Shown in pieces: positions 50,055 to 58,784 of a stretch of 64,000 bases of DNA (position 1 is the first letter of the stretch; each line of letters begins with the position of its first letter). This stretch comes from an uncultured Sutterella sp. Lineage in GTDB: Bacteria; Pseudomonadota; Gammaproteobacteria; Burkholderiales; Burkholderiaceae_F. The stretch is from the NCBI GenBank assembly GCA_949287305.1, contig CASEFX010000013.1, positions 58,158 to 122,157 of the forward strand, in the 5' to 3' direction. The translations under genes were made by a program, and so were the position numbers. Below the pieces are notes generated by a model. That model ran no database searches and was not told where the DNA came from. It saw nothing but the letters and a program-made list of their open reading frames with translations.

Positions 50055-52040
50055 TTAGGCCGAAGCCAGTTCGCGGCCGACGAGCCAGCCCCAGGTAGCG
50101 GCACGGCCCGCACACATGCCCGAAATGAGGTTCGGGTAGGTGTTGGCGAAGTAGCCGCCGCTGTCCTGACCGATGACGTAGAGGCCCGGAATCGGATTCC
50201 CTTCGACGTCGATCGCGTTCATGTGCGTGTTGATGACGATCCCGTCGAGGGTGCAAAGCGAATAACCCGCGTTCTTTACGCCATAGAAAGGCGCCTTTTC
50301 CAAGGGCGCGAGACGGAAGGCCTCCTTGCCGAAGTCTTCGTCAACGCCCTTCTTGGCGAGTTCGTTGTAACGCGTCACCGTCGCCTTGAATGCCCTGGGA
50401 GGCAGGCGAAGCTTCTCGGCGAGCTCTTCGATCGTGTCGGCCTTCTGAACGAAGCCGTCTTTGATCAGCTGAGGAAGAACGGTCGACTCGATGAACTGCC
50501 ACTCAAAGATCGGGCGGGCACCGTTGGGGTGCGGATGCAGGCGCGAACACCCCGCCATGCAGGTCTTCTGGACGAAATCCGTCCAGGTTGCGTCGAAGAT
50601 CGAGTAGTGGCAATGCCCCTTCTGATATTCGTTCGAGTGAATGATGCCTTCGTAGGTGCCCGATTCGTTGAAAAAGCGCTCGCCGTCGGCATTCACTTTG
50701 AGCCAGGGCTGACTGCCCGGCCAGAAGGTTCCCATGTCGCTCTTCTTCATCGCTTCGATCCCGGGTTCCTGATCGGGACGCAAAGCGGACCGGTCGAATT
50801 GAGCCATGGAATGCGTTTCGTCCATTTTGGCACCCACCCAAAGACAAGCGCGAATCCCATCGCCCAAAGCGCCGGGCATCGACTTGTTGCCGCCGAGAAT
50901 GCGCAGATTCCACGGCTGCAGGGCTTCGAGCATGGCGTAATTGCGGCAGTATCCGCCCGTCGCCACCACAACGCCCTTCTTCGCGAGATAACGCACCAGA
51001 CGGCCGTCCGCTTTTTCTGCAATGCAGCCGACCACGCGCCCCTCCACGCGCTCAAGCTTGAGCATCTTCGTGTTGTAGTGAAATTCGGCACCGTGCTTGA
51101 CCGCATATTCGTATAGAACGACGTTGCCGTTGAGGCGCTTTGCCTTCGCGTCGCTCTTTTCCCAACGGGCCTGCGGCCAACGCGGCGTATGGCAGGTCGG
51201 CATGGCCGGATAGCGGGATTCCTTCGGAGAGTCGACGGTTTCGTGCCACAATTCCACGCCCCGTTCGGCGAGTCGATCGCCGTACCAGTTCATCACTTCG
51301 CCGGAACGTTCGGCGAAAGTGCGCAAAAGGCGCTGATCGACGTGTCCTCCGGCGGTTTTCGTCGCGTAGGTGATGAAATCGAACTTGTCGATCTTCGTTC
51401 CCCACTTTTCCTGATAACGCGATCCGATGGCGGCAAAGCCCTCGCGCACGCCGGTTCCGACCGCGTAGCGGTCGATCCCGATTACCTTGGCGCCGCCTTC
51501 GGCGGCGGACGCGATCGCCAACATGCCGCTCGTACCGCAACCGACGACAAGGATTTCGGTCCGGATTGTCTCGGCAATGTTCTTTTCTTCGATGACGGGC
51601 GGCTTGCCGAGCCAGTCTCCCGGCGTGGTTGCGGCTTCGGTTTTCTTGGTCGAGATGACCTCGACCGGAATTTTGCCCTGCGCCTGATCGATGCACTTTT
51701 GAGCCGCGCGGGCAATCGCATCGGAAGTGACGGTCGCGCCCGACACGGCATCGAGTCCGGCGTTTTGCGTTGCCATCAGGCGCTTCTGGAGTTCGATCGC
51801 CGCCTTGCCGCCGATCCCCGGCGTTTCGCCCGACGCATCGATCACCACGTCGGTGATGCGGTCAGTGGAAAAAGTCATGCGGACGGTCACGTCGCCGGAA
51901 ATGCCGGCAACCTTGGCACTGTACGTGCCCGCTTTATAGGGACCGACCGCGGGAACGGCGGCCTGAAGCGCACCTGCGGTAAGCGTGGCGCCGCCGGCGA
52001 GACCGGCGCGCAGAAGATTGCGGCGGGAGAGCGACTTCAT
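50055..52040 (-). CDS. Tat-exported FMN/FAD flavin reductase (fumarate reductase-like)
   Basis: 661 residues from ATG 52040. Twin-arginine signal SRRNLLRAGLAGGATLTAGAL; FMN-binding domain (~35-115) with the covalent flavin motif DAVSGATVTS (98-107); then a FAD-binding_2 domain starting ILVVGCGTSGM (~165) and ending GGYFANTYPNLISGM. This is the UrdA/flavocytochrome-c-like architecture without haem, which reduces an unsaturated organic acid in the periplasm. The substrate (fumarate, urocanate, cinnamate-like) cannot be read from sequence. Regulated probably by the adjoining LysR protein. Confidence 0.88.
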   Translation of the reverse strand: MKSLSRRNLLRAGLAGGATLTAGALQAAVPAVGPYKAGTYSAKVAGISGDVTVRMTFSTDRITDVVIDASGETPGIGGKAAIELQKRLMATQNAGLDAVSGATVTSDAIARAAQKCIDQAQGKIPVEVISTKKTEAATTPGDWLGKPPVIEEKNIAETIRTEILVVGCGTSGMLAIASAAEGGAKVIGIDRYAVGTGVREGFAAIGSRYQEKWGTKIDKFDFITYATKTAGGHVDQRLLRTFAERSGEVMNWYGDRLAERGVELWHETVDSPKESRYPAMPTCHTPRWPQARWEKSDAKAKRLNGNVVLYEYAVKHGAEFHYNTKMLKLERVEGRVVGCIAEKADGRLVRYLAKKGVVVATGGYCRNYAMLEALQPWNLRILGGNKSMPGALGDGIRACLWVGAKMDETHSMAQFDRSALRPDQEPGIEAMKKSDMGTFWPGSQPWLKVNADGERFFNESGTYEGIIHSNEYQKGHCHYSIFDATWTDFVQKTCMAGCSRLHPHPNGARPIFEWQFIESTVLPQLIKDGFVQKADTIEELAEKLRLPPRAFKATVTRYNELAKKGVDEDFGKEAFRLAPLEKAPFYGVKNAGYSLCTLDGIVINTHMNAIDVEGNPIPGLYVIGQDSGGYFANTYPNLISGMCAGRAATWGWLVGRELASA

Positions 52041-52242
52041 CGAAAAGACTCCTTTTCTTTGCGGTTCAATACGTTTGGAAGGTTCCGCCTCAACGGAACC
52101 GTTCGGACGTATCTTAGAAAAGGAAGGCGTTCGACTCCATGGAAGAATTCTCACCCCGTTTCCAAAAGGTGAACGCCGCGTACGCGAAATCGGTTCGGAC
52201 CAATCCGAGCGCCTTCGGGAAGGGCTCGCCCAACTTCAGCCC

Positions 52243-52293
52243 GCGCAAAACAAAACCCCGACGCAGCGCCTTCAAGAGGCATGCGACGGGGTT
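52243..52293 (-). terminator. Terminator of the thioredoxin gene cluster
   Basis: AACCCCG-A-CGCA / TGCG-A-CGGGGTT stem with an inner GCCTT-CAAG-AGGC hairpin, followed on the minus strand by TTTGTTTTG. Ends the five-gene cluster; the rest of 52041-52354 holds the reductase promoter region. Confidence 0.75.
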
Positions 52294-52354
52294 CGGGAGT
52301 ACCCGACACAGACGGTCGGGCCTCATGAAATCCGGGGTTTCAGTTTTTCTCTTC

Positions 52355-52744
52355 TTACTTCTGCGGCCCCGCAAGAAGGATGTCGACGCGTTCGCGAAGC
52401 TCTTCCTTCGAGAGGGAACCCGTGTGGATCCAGATCGGTTCGCCCTGAGCGTCGAAGAACATCTGCGAGGGAAGCTGTTCGATCAGGTACTTGTTTTCGA
52501 TCCCCTGATACTTGTCGATGTCGACCACGACGAAGGCGGCGCGGTCACCGTATTCCTTCTGCAGTTCGATCATGATCTTTTCCATTTCGGGGCAACCCGC
52601 GCACCACTTGGCGCCGAAGTCGGCGACCGTGACCTTGCCCTTCACCGGGAAGGGGTCCTTGACTTCTTCCGCCTGCACGCCGAAGGCGAGCGAACCGAGA
52701 GCGAGGGCCGACGCGGCGAGCGTCAGGATTTGACGACGAAGCAT
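52355..52744 (-). CDS. Exported thioredoxin-fold protein
   Basis: 129 residues with a Sec signal (LTLAASALALGSLAFGVQA) and a thioredoxin domain whose active site is WCAGC (Cys48, Cys51). The cis-Pro lies in QLPSQMFFD. Small periplasmic thiol-disulfide protein. Last of the five-gene cluster, 84 bp after the ATPase gene. Confidence 0.85.
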   Translation of the reverse strand: MLRRQILTLAASALALGSLAFGVQAEEVKDPFPVKGKVTVADFGAKWCAGCPEMEKIMIELQKEYGDRAAFVVVDIDKYQGIENKYLIEQLPSQMFFDAQGEPIWIHTGSLSKEELRERVDILLAGPQK

Positions 52745-52828
52745 TGTTTTTCTTCCTTTCGACGGGCACCCCGTCGCAAATGGTTTGTTGCGTTGTGCGC
52801 ATCCTAGCGCGCAAATGTTTTTTCGGGC

Positions 52829-53506
52829 TTAAGCCTTCGGACGCTCCGAGAGACACCCGGCTTCCATTTCATAGAAGCGGTCGGTGAGCGCAAAGCTCGA
52901 CTCGTCGTGCGTCACCATGAGGACGGCCGTTCCCTTGTCGGCGAGTTCGCGAAGAACCCGCACGACGTTCGCGGCGGAGGCCTTGTCAAGGCTCGACGTC
53001 GGTTCGTCCGCGACGATCACGCGGGGCGAACACATGAGGGCGCGCGCGATCGCGACGCGGCGCAGTTCCCCGCCCGAGAGCGCGGACGGGTACTGCGAAC
53101 CCAAGTCCCCGAGCCCGAAGGTTTCGAGGAGCTCCTGCGCCCTCCCCTCGGGTTCGGCGCCGCGCGCCGAGAGGTACCAGGGGAGACGCACGTTGTCGAG
53201 AACCGTCAGGGTCGAGAGAATCCCCGCCCCCTGCGGAACGTAGCCGATCATGCTGTTGCGGATCGCCGACATTTCGGCGTCGCTCTTTCCGAGAATCGAC
53301 TTCCCTTCAAAAAGGACGTCGCCTTCGGTGGGCTTGAGCAATCCCACGAGGATGTTGAGAAGCGTCGACTTCCCCGAGCCCGAACGCCCGAAGAGCGTCA
53401 CGAATTCGCCCGGAGCCACGGTGAGCGAGGCGTTGCGCAGCGCCCAGAAGGGGCGGCCGCCGCGCTCGTAGCGTTTTCCAACGGTTTTGAGTTCGATCAC
53501 GGTCAT
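52829..53506 (-). CDS. ABC transporter ATP-binding protein, LolD/MacB type
   Basis: 225 residues. Walker A GRSGSGKST, signature LSGGELRRVAIARAL, Walker B VIVADEPTSSLD and His-loop VTHDESS all present, with the LolD/MacB-like GYVPQGAGIL Q-loop. Start overlaps the permease stop by 4 bp (ATGA). It should power the FtsX-like permease next to it, a mechanotransmission-type complex rather than an importer. Confidence 0.88.
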   Translation of the reverse strand: MTVIELKTVGKRYERGGRPFWALRNASLTVAPGEFVTLFGRSGSGKSTLLNILVGLLKPTEGDVLFEGKSILGKSDAEMSAIRNSMIGYVPQGAGILSTLTVLDNVRLPWYLSARGAEPEGRAQELLETFGLGDLGSQYPSALSGGELRRVAIARALMCSPRVIVADEPTSSLDKASAANVVRVLRELADKGTAVLMVTHDESSFALTDRFYEMEAGCLSERPKA

Positions 53507-54702
53507 TCTCCTTCTCTGAGCGACGTGTAGATGTCGCGGCTGCTGATGCGCCAGACGGTCTGAAGCGAAGCGATCGGGCAGGTCACGATCCCCGCCGCGA
53601 AGCTAAGAAGCACCGTCGTCGCGACCATCGCGGTCGAGGGCGTGAGGTAGGGAAGATCGATCAGGTCGGCGATCGTGTCGGCAAAGAGCGTAACGACGAG
53701 CGCGCCGAAGCCGATCCCGAAGACCGATCCGATGAGGCTCATCAGGGTCGATTCGGTGAGAACGAGCGAAATCACCTTCGACTTCGGAGCGCCGAGCGCG
53801 CGAAGCGTCGCGAATTCCTTTTGGCGCTCGTTGAAGGCGAAGAAGAAGACGATGAACATCACGATCGCCGCGACGCACCAGAAGCCCGCCGCCGCGCCGT
53901 AGAGGCCGCCCGTAATGCGCTGCAGCTTCGCACTCGTGTCGGACATCATGTTTGAAGCGAAGACGAAGTTGACGTTGGCTCCGAGACCCAGCTGATCGAG
54001 CATGCCGTCCGAAATCGAAATCGGGTCGACGCCGGGCTTCACGCGAACGAGGACCGCGCTGTAGGAACGGTCGATTTCGTCCGCCTTTTCGGGGGAAGCG
54101 ATGCGCGCGATGCGGCGCGCGGCCTCCATCGTCATGAAGACCGACGAGTCAAAGCCCATGCCGGTCGGCTCGAGACGGCCGACGATGGTGAATTCCTGGT
54201 TGTAGAAGGTAATCTTCGAGCCGATCTGCCCGAAGATGTAGTCGCCCACGATTACTTCGTTGCCGACCAAGGGGCGTTCAACCTGGGTGCGAAGCCAAGG
54301 CGCCACGACGAAGTCGCTTTCCTGGTCGATGCCGATCAGCTGCACCTTCACCGTGCAACACTGCGCGTCCAGGGACGAAATGAAAAGCTGTCCCGAAGCC
54401 TGCGCGACGCCCGGAACCTTGCGCACGACGTCGAGCATCCCTGCGTCGAGATAGAAGGTCGAGGGATTCGCACGGAGAAGAACGCTTTCGATTTTCTTTC
54501 CTTCGCCCTGGGGAACCACGAGCAGGTCCGCCCCCATGCGCGCGGAGAGCGACTGAATCCCCGCCTCGAGGTTTGCCGACACCATCGAGCCCGCGTAGAG
54601 CATGAAGGTGAAGATCGCGACGATGAGGGAGAGCGAAAGCGTTCGGAAGGGTTTCTGCGCCAGGTTTGCCAGCGCCAAACGGAAGGTACTCAAGGGCTGC
54701 AC
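53503..54702 (-). CDS. FtsX-like (MacB type VII) ABC permease
   Basis: 399 residues from GTG 54702 (GAGGAG before it). One N-terminal span (LSLSLIVAIFTFMLYAGSMV), a ~230-residue periplasmic domain with VSANLEAGIQSLSARMGADLLVVPQGEG and a CC pair (LDAQCCTVKVQL), then three C-terminal spans with the FtsX motif FATLRALGAPKSKV. Works with the LolD-like ATPase. The cysteine pair in the periplasmic domain fits a cluster that also encodes rhodanese and thioredoxin. Confidence 0.85.
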   Translation of the reverse strand: MQPLSTFRLALANLAQKPFRTLSLSLIVAIFTFMLYAGSMVSANLEAGIQSLSARMGADLLVVPQGEGKKIESVLLRANPSTFYLDAGMLDVVRKVPGVAQASGQLFISSLDAQCCTVKVQLIGIDQESDFVVAPWLRTQVERPLVGNEVIVGDYIFGQIGSKITFYNQEFTIVGRLEPTGMGFDSSVFMTMEAARRIARIASPEKADEIDRSYSAVLVRVKPGVDPISISDGMLDQLGLGANVNFVFASNMMSDTSAKLQRITGGLYGAAAGFWCVAAIVMFIVFFFAFNERQKEFATLRALGAPKSKVISLVLTESTLMSLIGSVFGIGFGALVVTLFADTIADLIDLPYLTPSTAMVATTVLLSFAAGIVTCPIASLQTVWRISSRDIYTSLREGE

Positions 54703-54723
54703 GGCGGCTCCTCGGTGAAAACG

Positions 54724-54750
54724 GCGCAACCCCGAAGTTCGGGGTTGCGC
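54724..54750 (-). repeat. Intercistronic hairpin between DUF4418 and permease genes
   Basis: GCGCAACCCC / GGGGTTGCGC, perfect 10-bp stem, followed on the minus strand by CGTTTTC: a weak terminator or processing site inside the operon. Confidence 0.6.
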
Positions 54751-54769
54751 GCGGAGAATCGGAGAAAAA

Positions 54770-55156
54770 TCAGGCCTTCTTCGAGAGGCGCCAGGCGTCC
54801 GCGGCCGCCACGAGGGCAACGAGCACGCCGATCACGATGAGGGCCGGATCGGTCACGCGGTGGCAGGCCATCATCGGGTTCGGGCAGGTGCCGATGAGCA
54901 CCGTGGCGAGCGCAATGAGGAGAAGCCCCATGAGGACGTTCCCGATCTGAATGCCCGCGGCCGTCTTCGCGACGACGAACTTCATGACGACGCCCGAGAC
55001 GAGGATCATGAAGCCCACGCCCGCGCAGGCGCGCAGAAGCCACACGCAACGCATCGGAGTTTCACCCCCGCAGTGCGGCAGCCAAAAGAGCGACGCAAAG
55101 GCGACGAGGGCCCCGATCACGACCATCAGAAAACCGGAGAGAAAATTCGGCTTCAT
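54770..55156 (-). CDS. DUF4418 family four-span membrane protein
   Basis: 128 residues with four hydrophobic segments. Conserved DUF4418 features: HCGGETPMRC (29-38) after the first span and GTCPNPMMACH (89-99) after the third, putting four cysteines on one face of the membrane. The family often sits with FtsX/LolD-like ABC genes; function unknown. Between rhodanese (12 bp) and the permease. Confidence 0.82.
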   Translation of the reverse strand: MKPNFLSGFLMVVIGALVAFASLFWLPHCGGETPMRCVWLLRACAGVGFMILVSGVVMKFVVAKTAAGIQIGNVLMGLLLIALATVLIGTCPNPMMACHRVTDPALIVIGVLVALVAAADAWRLSKKA

Positions 55157-55168
55157 GGCTTCCTCCTA

Positions 55169-55666
55169 TTACTTGTTGCGCGCTTCGCGGGCGCGGCGGG
55201 CTTCTTCGAGACCGCGGTCCTGACGGCCCGTGCCTTCGAATTCATAGCCGTTCGAGACCCAGCCCTGAATGCCGTCGGGCATGACGTAGACGTTGCGGTA
55301 GCCCTTTTCAATCGCGACGAGCGCGGCTTCGTAGGAGACCGTGCACATGCGGTTGATGCAGTAGAGGATCACGTAGGAGTTTTCCTTGTCTTCCGGCAGG
55401 AGATTCCACCAGTTTTCGACGTTCGCGTGGATCGCCCCCTTGATGTGACTCTGCGAATAGATGTCTTCGGGGTTGCAGTCGTAGAGGTAGACGCCGGGCT
55501 GGCCGAGCACCTTGGCGACGCGCCCGAGGGAGAGCGGAATCGGCTGGCGCATGGGCTTGACCTGCGCGGGTTGCGAGGCGGAGGGTTGGGCGTCGGCCGC
55601 GGCGGCGAAGCCCGGGGCCGCGAGAAGGCCGGCGCAGGCGACGGCAAGGAGAGCTTGGATCTTCAT
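55169..55666 (-). CDS. Exported rhodanese-like protein
   Basis: 165 residues, Sec signal (LLAVACAGLLAAPGFAAA). Rhodanese domain with LYDCNPEDIYSQSHIKGAIHAN and an active-site loop beginning at Cys103 (LYCINRMCTVSYEAA), in which Cys108 is a second cysteine inside the loop, replacing the usual CRxGxR sequence. It may carry persulfide or act in periplasmic disulfide chemistry. First gene of the five-gene cluster. Confidence 0.82.
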   Translation of the reverse strand: MKIQALLAVACAGLLAAPGFAAAADAQPSASQPAQVKPMRQPIPLSLGRVAKVLGQPGVYLYDCNPEDIYSQSHIKGAIHANVENWWNLLPEDKENSYVILYCINRMCTVSYEAALVAIEKGYRNVYVMPDGIQGWVSNGYEFEGTGRQDRGLEEARRAREARNK

Positions 55667-55733
55667 TGTGAATTTTCCTGTCGTTCGGCGGCGAGGGGCG
55701 CCGCCTTGTCACGCAGAAATTACGGCATGAAGA

Positions 55734-55748
55734 TTAACGCGCGGTTAA
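55734..55748. promoter_or_regulatory. Palindromic site upstream of the rhodanese cluster
   Basis: TTAAC-GCGCG-GTTAA, perfect, 68 bp before the rhodanese ATG; AT-rich A-tracts continue upstream. Candidate operator. The remainder of the 199-bp gap has no gene. Confidence 0.4.
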
Positions 55749-55865
55749 GGAAAAGAAAAATGTTGCCTTCGTTTTGCTTCTTTTCTATTTTTTTTCCTTC
55801 GCCCTCTTCTCAAAGAAAGCGCTCCGAAAGCCCGGAATCGGCCGGAAAAATGAGTTGTGGCGGAC

Positions 55866-56183
55866 TCACAGAAATTTGAGTCCCACCACGCCCGCGACGA
55901 TCATGAAGAGGCAGAGCAACCGTTGCCAGGACGCGGGATCATGAAAGAAGAGAATCCCGATCGCGACCGTGATGGTGGCGCCAAGCCCCGTCCAGACCGC
56001 GTAGGCCGTGCCGATCGGGATCTCGCGCTGCGCAAGATAGAGAAAGTACCCCGAAAGCCCCATGCAGACGATCGAGACGACGACGGCGGGCAAGTGCCAC
56101 TTCGGATAGACCGAAGCGAGCTTGAAGCCCAATGGCCAGCCCACTTCGAAGGCGGCGGCGACGAAAAGGTAGATCCAGGACAT
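55866..56183 (-). CDS. sugE: SugE/Gdx-type small multidrug resistance protein
   Basis: 105 residues, four spans. MSWIYLFVAAAFEVGWPLGFKLAS has the essential SMR glutamate (Glu14), and GTAYAVWTGLGATITVAIGILFF is the typical second half. The SugE/Gdx branch exports guanidinium and quaternary ammonium. No guanidine riboswitch is recognisable upstream. ATG at 56183 has no strong SD. Confidence 0.9.
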   Translation of the reverse strand: MSWIYLFVAAAFEVGWPLGFKLASVYPKWHLPAVVVSIVCMGLSGYFLYLAQREIPIGTAYAVWTGLGATITVAIGILFFHDPASWQRLLCLFMIVAGVVGLKFL

Positions 56184-56262
56184 GCGCAAAAAACGGAATG
56201 GCGGATCGTCGGAAAACCCCGCACGCGGCGCAGGCTCGGCGTGCGGGGCGGAGAAACGTAGA

Positions 56263-57180
56263 TCAGGCGGCCTTTTCTTCGGCCTTGGCCAGGGCCGCGG
56301 CCTCTTCGTTCTTCTTCATCTCGGCGCGTTTCGTCGAGACGGAGGCCGTCATGCCCGCGGCGATGATGAGGCTCATGCCGACCAGGGCCACTACGCTCTG
56401 CGCTTCACCGAAGAGGAAGTAGCTGATGAGGGCTGAGAAAGGAATCGCGGAGAAGCCCAGACACGACGAGAGCAGCATGTTCCCGTAGGCGTAGGAGCGC
56501 GTCGTGCAGATCTGACCGAGCGTCGCGCAGGCGCCCATCCCGAGGATCCCGACGATCGTCATGCCCGTCGGAACGTGCATGCCGCCGTCGAAAATGATCG
56601 CCCCGAGCGCACCGAAGACCGTCCCGAAGATCGTGAAGTAAAAGACGATGCGCCAGGAGGGTTCCTTCAGGTTGCCGAGCTCCTTCATCTGCCAGTAAAC
56701 GAGCAAATCGATGAAGGAGACGAAGAGGCAGACAAGGGCCGGAATCAGTTCGCCCTGATTGAAGCTCGGCTGCAAAACGACCGTCACGCCCGTGAAGCCC
56801 ACGAGAATCGAGAGGATCAGGACCCACGGCGCGCGTTCGCGGCGCATGAAGGCGAGGATCGTGAAGTTCGCCGCCATGAAGAGCGGGGTCGTGTAGATGA
56901 GCGTCATGCAGGTGCCGAACGTCATCTTCCCGATCGCGTAGAACCAGAGCGCGACTGAGAGCGTGCCGAGGACGGAACGCTTGATGTGGCCCCAGAGGTG
57001 GGGCGTACGCACCGAGAGCTTGCTCTTATAGACAAAGATCGCGATGGAAATCACGCCGAAGAGCGAGCGGTAGCAGACCAGCTCCAAAGGCCCGAGCTGG
57101 TCCGAGCAGAGCTTGACGAAGGCGGCCATGAAGGAGAAAAGCGCGGCCGCCGCCAAAGCCCAGAGGGACTGTTTGAACAC
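56263..57180 (-). CDS. DMT-family (EamA) transporter
   Basis: 305 residues, ten hydrophobic spans in two EamA repeats (1-140 and 150-285) and a charged Ala/Glu/Lys tail (AEMKKNEEAAALAKAEEKAA). Members export metabolites such as amino acids or S-adenosylmethionine; the substrate here is unknown. Transcribed alone, 79 bp upstream of sugE in genome order. Confidence 0.85.
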   Translation of the reverse strand: MFKQSLWALAAAALFSFMAAFVKLCSDQLGPLELVCYRSLFGVISIAIFVYKSKLSVRTPHLWGHIKRSVLGTLSVALWFYAIGKMTFGTCMTLIYTTPLFMAANFTILAFMRRERAPWVLILSILVGFTGVTVVLQPSFNQGELIPALVCLFVSFIDLLVYWQMKELGNLKEPSWRIVFYFTIFGTVFGALGAIIFDGGMHVPTGMTIVGILGMGACATLGQICTTRSYAYGNMLLSSCLGFSAIPFSALISYFLFGEAQSVVALVGMSLIIAAGMTASVSTKRAEMKKNEEAAALAKAEEKAA

Positions 57181-57260
57181 GTTGAGTTTCCTTTCGAGGG
57201 GGGATTTTCTAGGAATCGCCCGACATTCTAGCCGAAAGGAGGTTTGAAAAACCTGAAGGC

Positions 57261-58004
57261 TCAGTCCGCTGCCCGCCAGGGGACGAAGACACGCTCGAGA
57301 ACGCCGAGAGCCAGATAGAAGAAGAGCCCGAGAAGACTCATGGCGAGAATGTCGACGAACATCCCCTCGACGTCGCCCATGCCCCAGGCGTCCATGATGA
57401 GGTAGCCGAGACCCGAGGTCGTCGCGAAGCTCTCCGCAAGGAAAAGGACCGCCATCGCGGTGCCGCTCGCCACCTTGAGGCTCGTAAAGAGACTCGGCAG
57501 CAGCGCGGGGAGATAGACGTGCCGCACGGCCTCGCGTTTCGTCCCGCCCATGCTGAGGAAGGCCTGCAGATAGGAGGGATCGAGCGCCTGCGCCGTCGCG
57601 CGCAGGATCACGAGCATCTGATAGCCCACCGTGAGCGCGATAAGAAGTACGCGCGAAGCGTCTCCGAGACCCACGAGCGTGAAGAAGACGGGCAACAGCA
57701 CGATCTTCGGGATCGGATAGGTGATGAAGAGAAGCGGACTCGTCGCGCCGTCAAAGACCCGCCAGTGCCCCATCAGGAGTCCCAAGGGCAACGCCGTCGC
57801 GAGCGCGACGAAAAGTCCCGCCAAGAGGCGCGCGAACGAAATCCCGATGTGGCCCCAGAATTCGGCCGTGGCGAGCCGCTCAATGAAGAGCGCGGTCGTT
57901 GCGACAGGGCGCGGCAGAAGCTCTTCTCCGAGAAGAACGCTTCCCGCGTGCCAGAGAAGTCCCAGAACGAGAAAACCCGCGAGGTAGCGAAGTATCGTCT
58001 TCAT
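57261..58004 (-). CDS. ABC transporter permease (SsuC/ThiX-like)
   Basis: 247 residues, six spans, with the EAA loop QAFLSMGGTKREAVRHVYLPALLP. Belongs to the nitrate/sulfonate/taurine/thiamine-precursor permease group. Follows the ATPase gene by 3 bp; third gene of a binding protein-ATPase-permease set. Confidence 0.85.
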   Translation of the reverse strand: MKTILRYLAGFLVLGLLWHAGSVLLGEELLPRPVATTALFIERLATAEFWGHIGISFARLLAGLFVALATALPLGLLMGHWRVFDGATSPLLFITYPIPKIVLLPVFFTLVGLGDASRVLLIALTVGYQMLVILRATAQALDPSYLQAFLSMGGTKREAVRHVYLPALLPSLFTSLKVASGTAMAVLFLAESFATTSGLGYLIMDAWGMGDVEGMFVDILAMSLLGLFFYLALGVLERVFVPWRAAD

Positions 58005-58007
58005 CGC

Positions 58008-58766
58008 TTACTCCCCTCCCCGTTCGGAACGAAGCACCGCGTGCACGTGCTTGAGCGCCCGGAAATAGTCTTCCGACTCGCGGTCAGGCGCTTCGAGCGA
58101 ATACGCGGGATTTTCATAGAGTTCCATGACGCCCTTTCGGCCGAGAATCAGGATGTGGGACGCGAGCACCACGGCCTCCGCGATGTCGTGCGTGACGAAA
58201 AGCATCGTGCAGTCGTGACGGCGGCGAAGCTCGATCACGCGGTCCTGCAGACGCTCTCTCAAGAGGGCGTCCAGAGCCGAGAAGGGTTCGTCCATGAAGA
58301 GAACGTCGGGCGACGAAATGAGCGCGCGCCCCAAGGCGAGGCGCTGGCGCTGTCCGCCCGAGAGCGACTCGGGAAAGCGCTTTTCAAAGCCCGTGAGTTC
58401 GAGCTCCTCGAGCATGGCCCTTCCCTTCTCTTCGATTTCGCTGCGCGGGGCTTTGGCAAGAACGAGCGGAAGCGTGAGGTTTTCCCAGACGCGCTTCCAG
58501 GGAAAGAGCGCGAGGCCCTGCCAGACGAAGCTCGTCTTCACCTCGGTGAGGGGCACGGCGTGCCCGTCGCTCTCCCACGCGACCTCCCCGTCCAAGGGGG
58601 CGGTGAAGCCCGCTACGGTCGAAAGGAAGGTGCTCTTTCCGCAGCCCGAGGGTCCCACGACGGCGAGCGACGCCCCGGCGGGGAGCGTCAGATCGAGTCC
58701 GCGAAGGATCGGGCGGGCTTTTTCATAGCCCGTGGAAAGGCGGCGAACGCAAAGGGTGAGCGACAT
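58008..58766 (-). CDS. ABC transporter ATP-binding protein (SsuB/ThiZ-like)
   Basis: 252 residues. Walker A GPSGCGKST, LSGGQRQRLALGRAL signature, Walker B VLFMDEPFSALD and His-loop VTHDIAEA are intact. The SsuB/TauB subgroup fits its permease and binding-protein neighbours. Confidence 0.87.
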   Translation of the reverse strand: MSLTLCVRRLSTGYEKARPILRGLDLTLPAGASLAVVGPSGCGKSTFLSTVAGFTAPLDGEVAWESDGHAVPLTEVKTSFVWQGLALFPWKRVWENLTLPLVLAKAPRSEIEEKGRAMLEELELTGFEKRFPESLSGGQRQRLALGRALISSPDVLFMDEPFSALDALLRERLQDRVIELRRRHDCTMLFVTHDIAEAVVLASHILILGRKGVMELYENPAYSLEAPDRESEDYFRALKHVHAVLRSERGGE

Positions 58767-58784
58767 GAGGCGATGCGGCGGTAA

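Noticed and set aside
55866..56300. Guanidine riboswitch upstream of sugE
   Set aside because: I looked for the ykkC-type ACGG/GGG pattern and did not find a convincing one.
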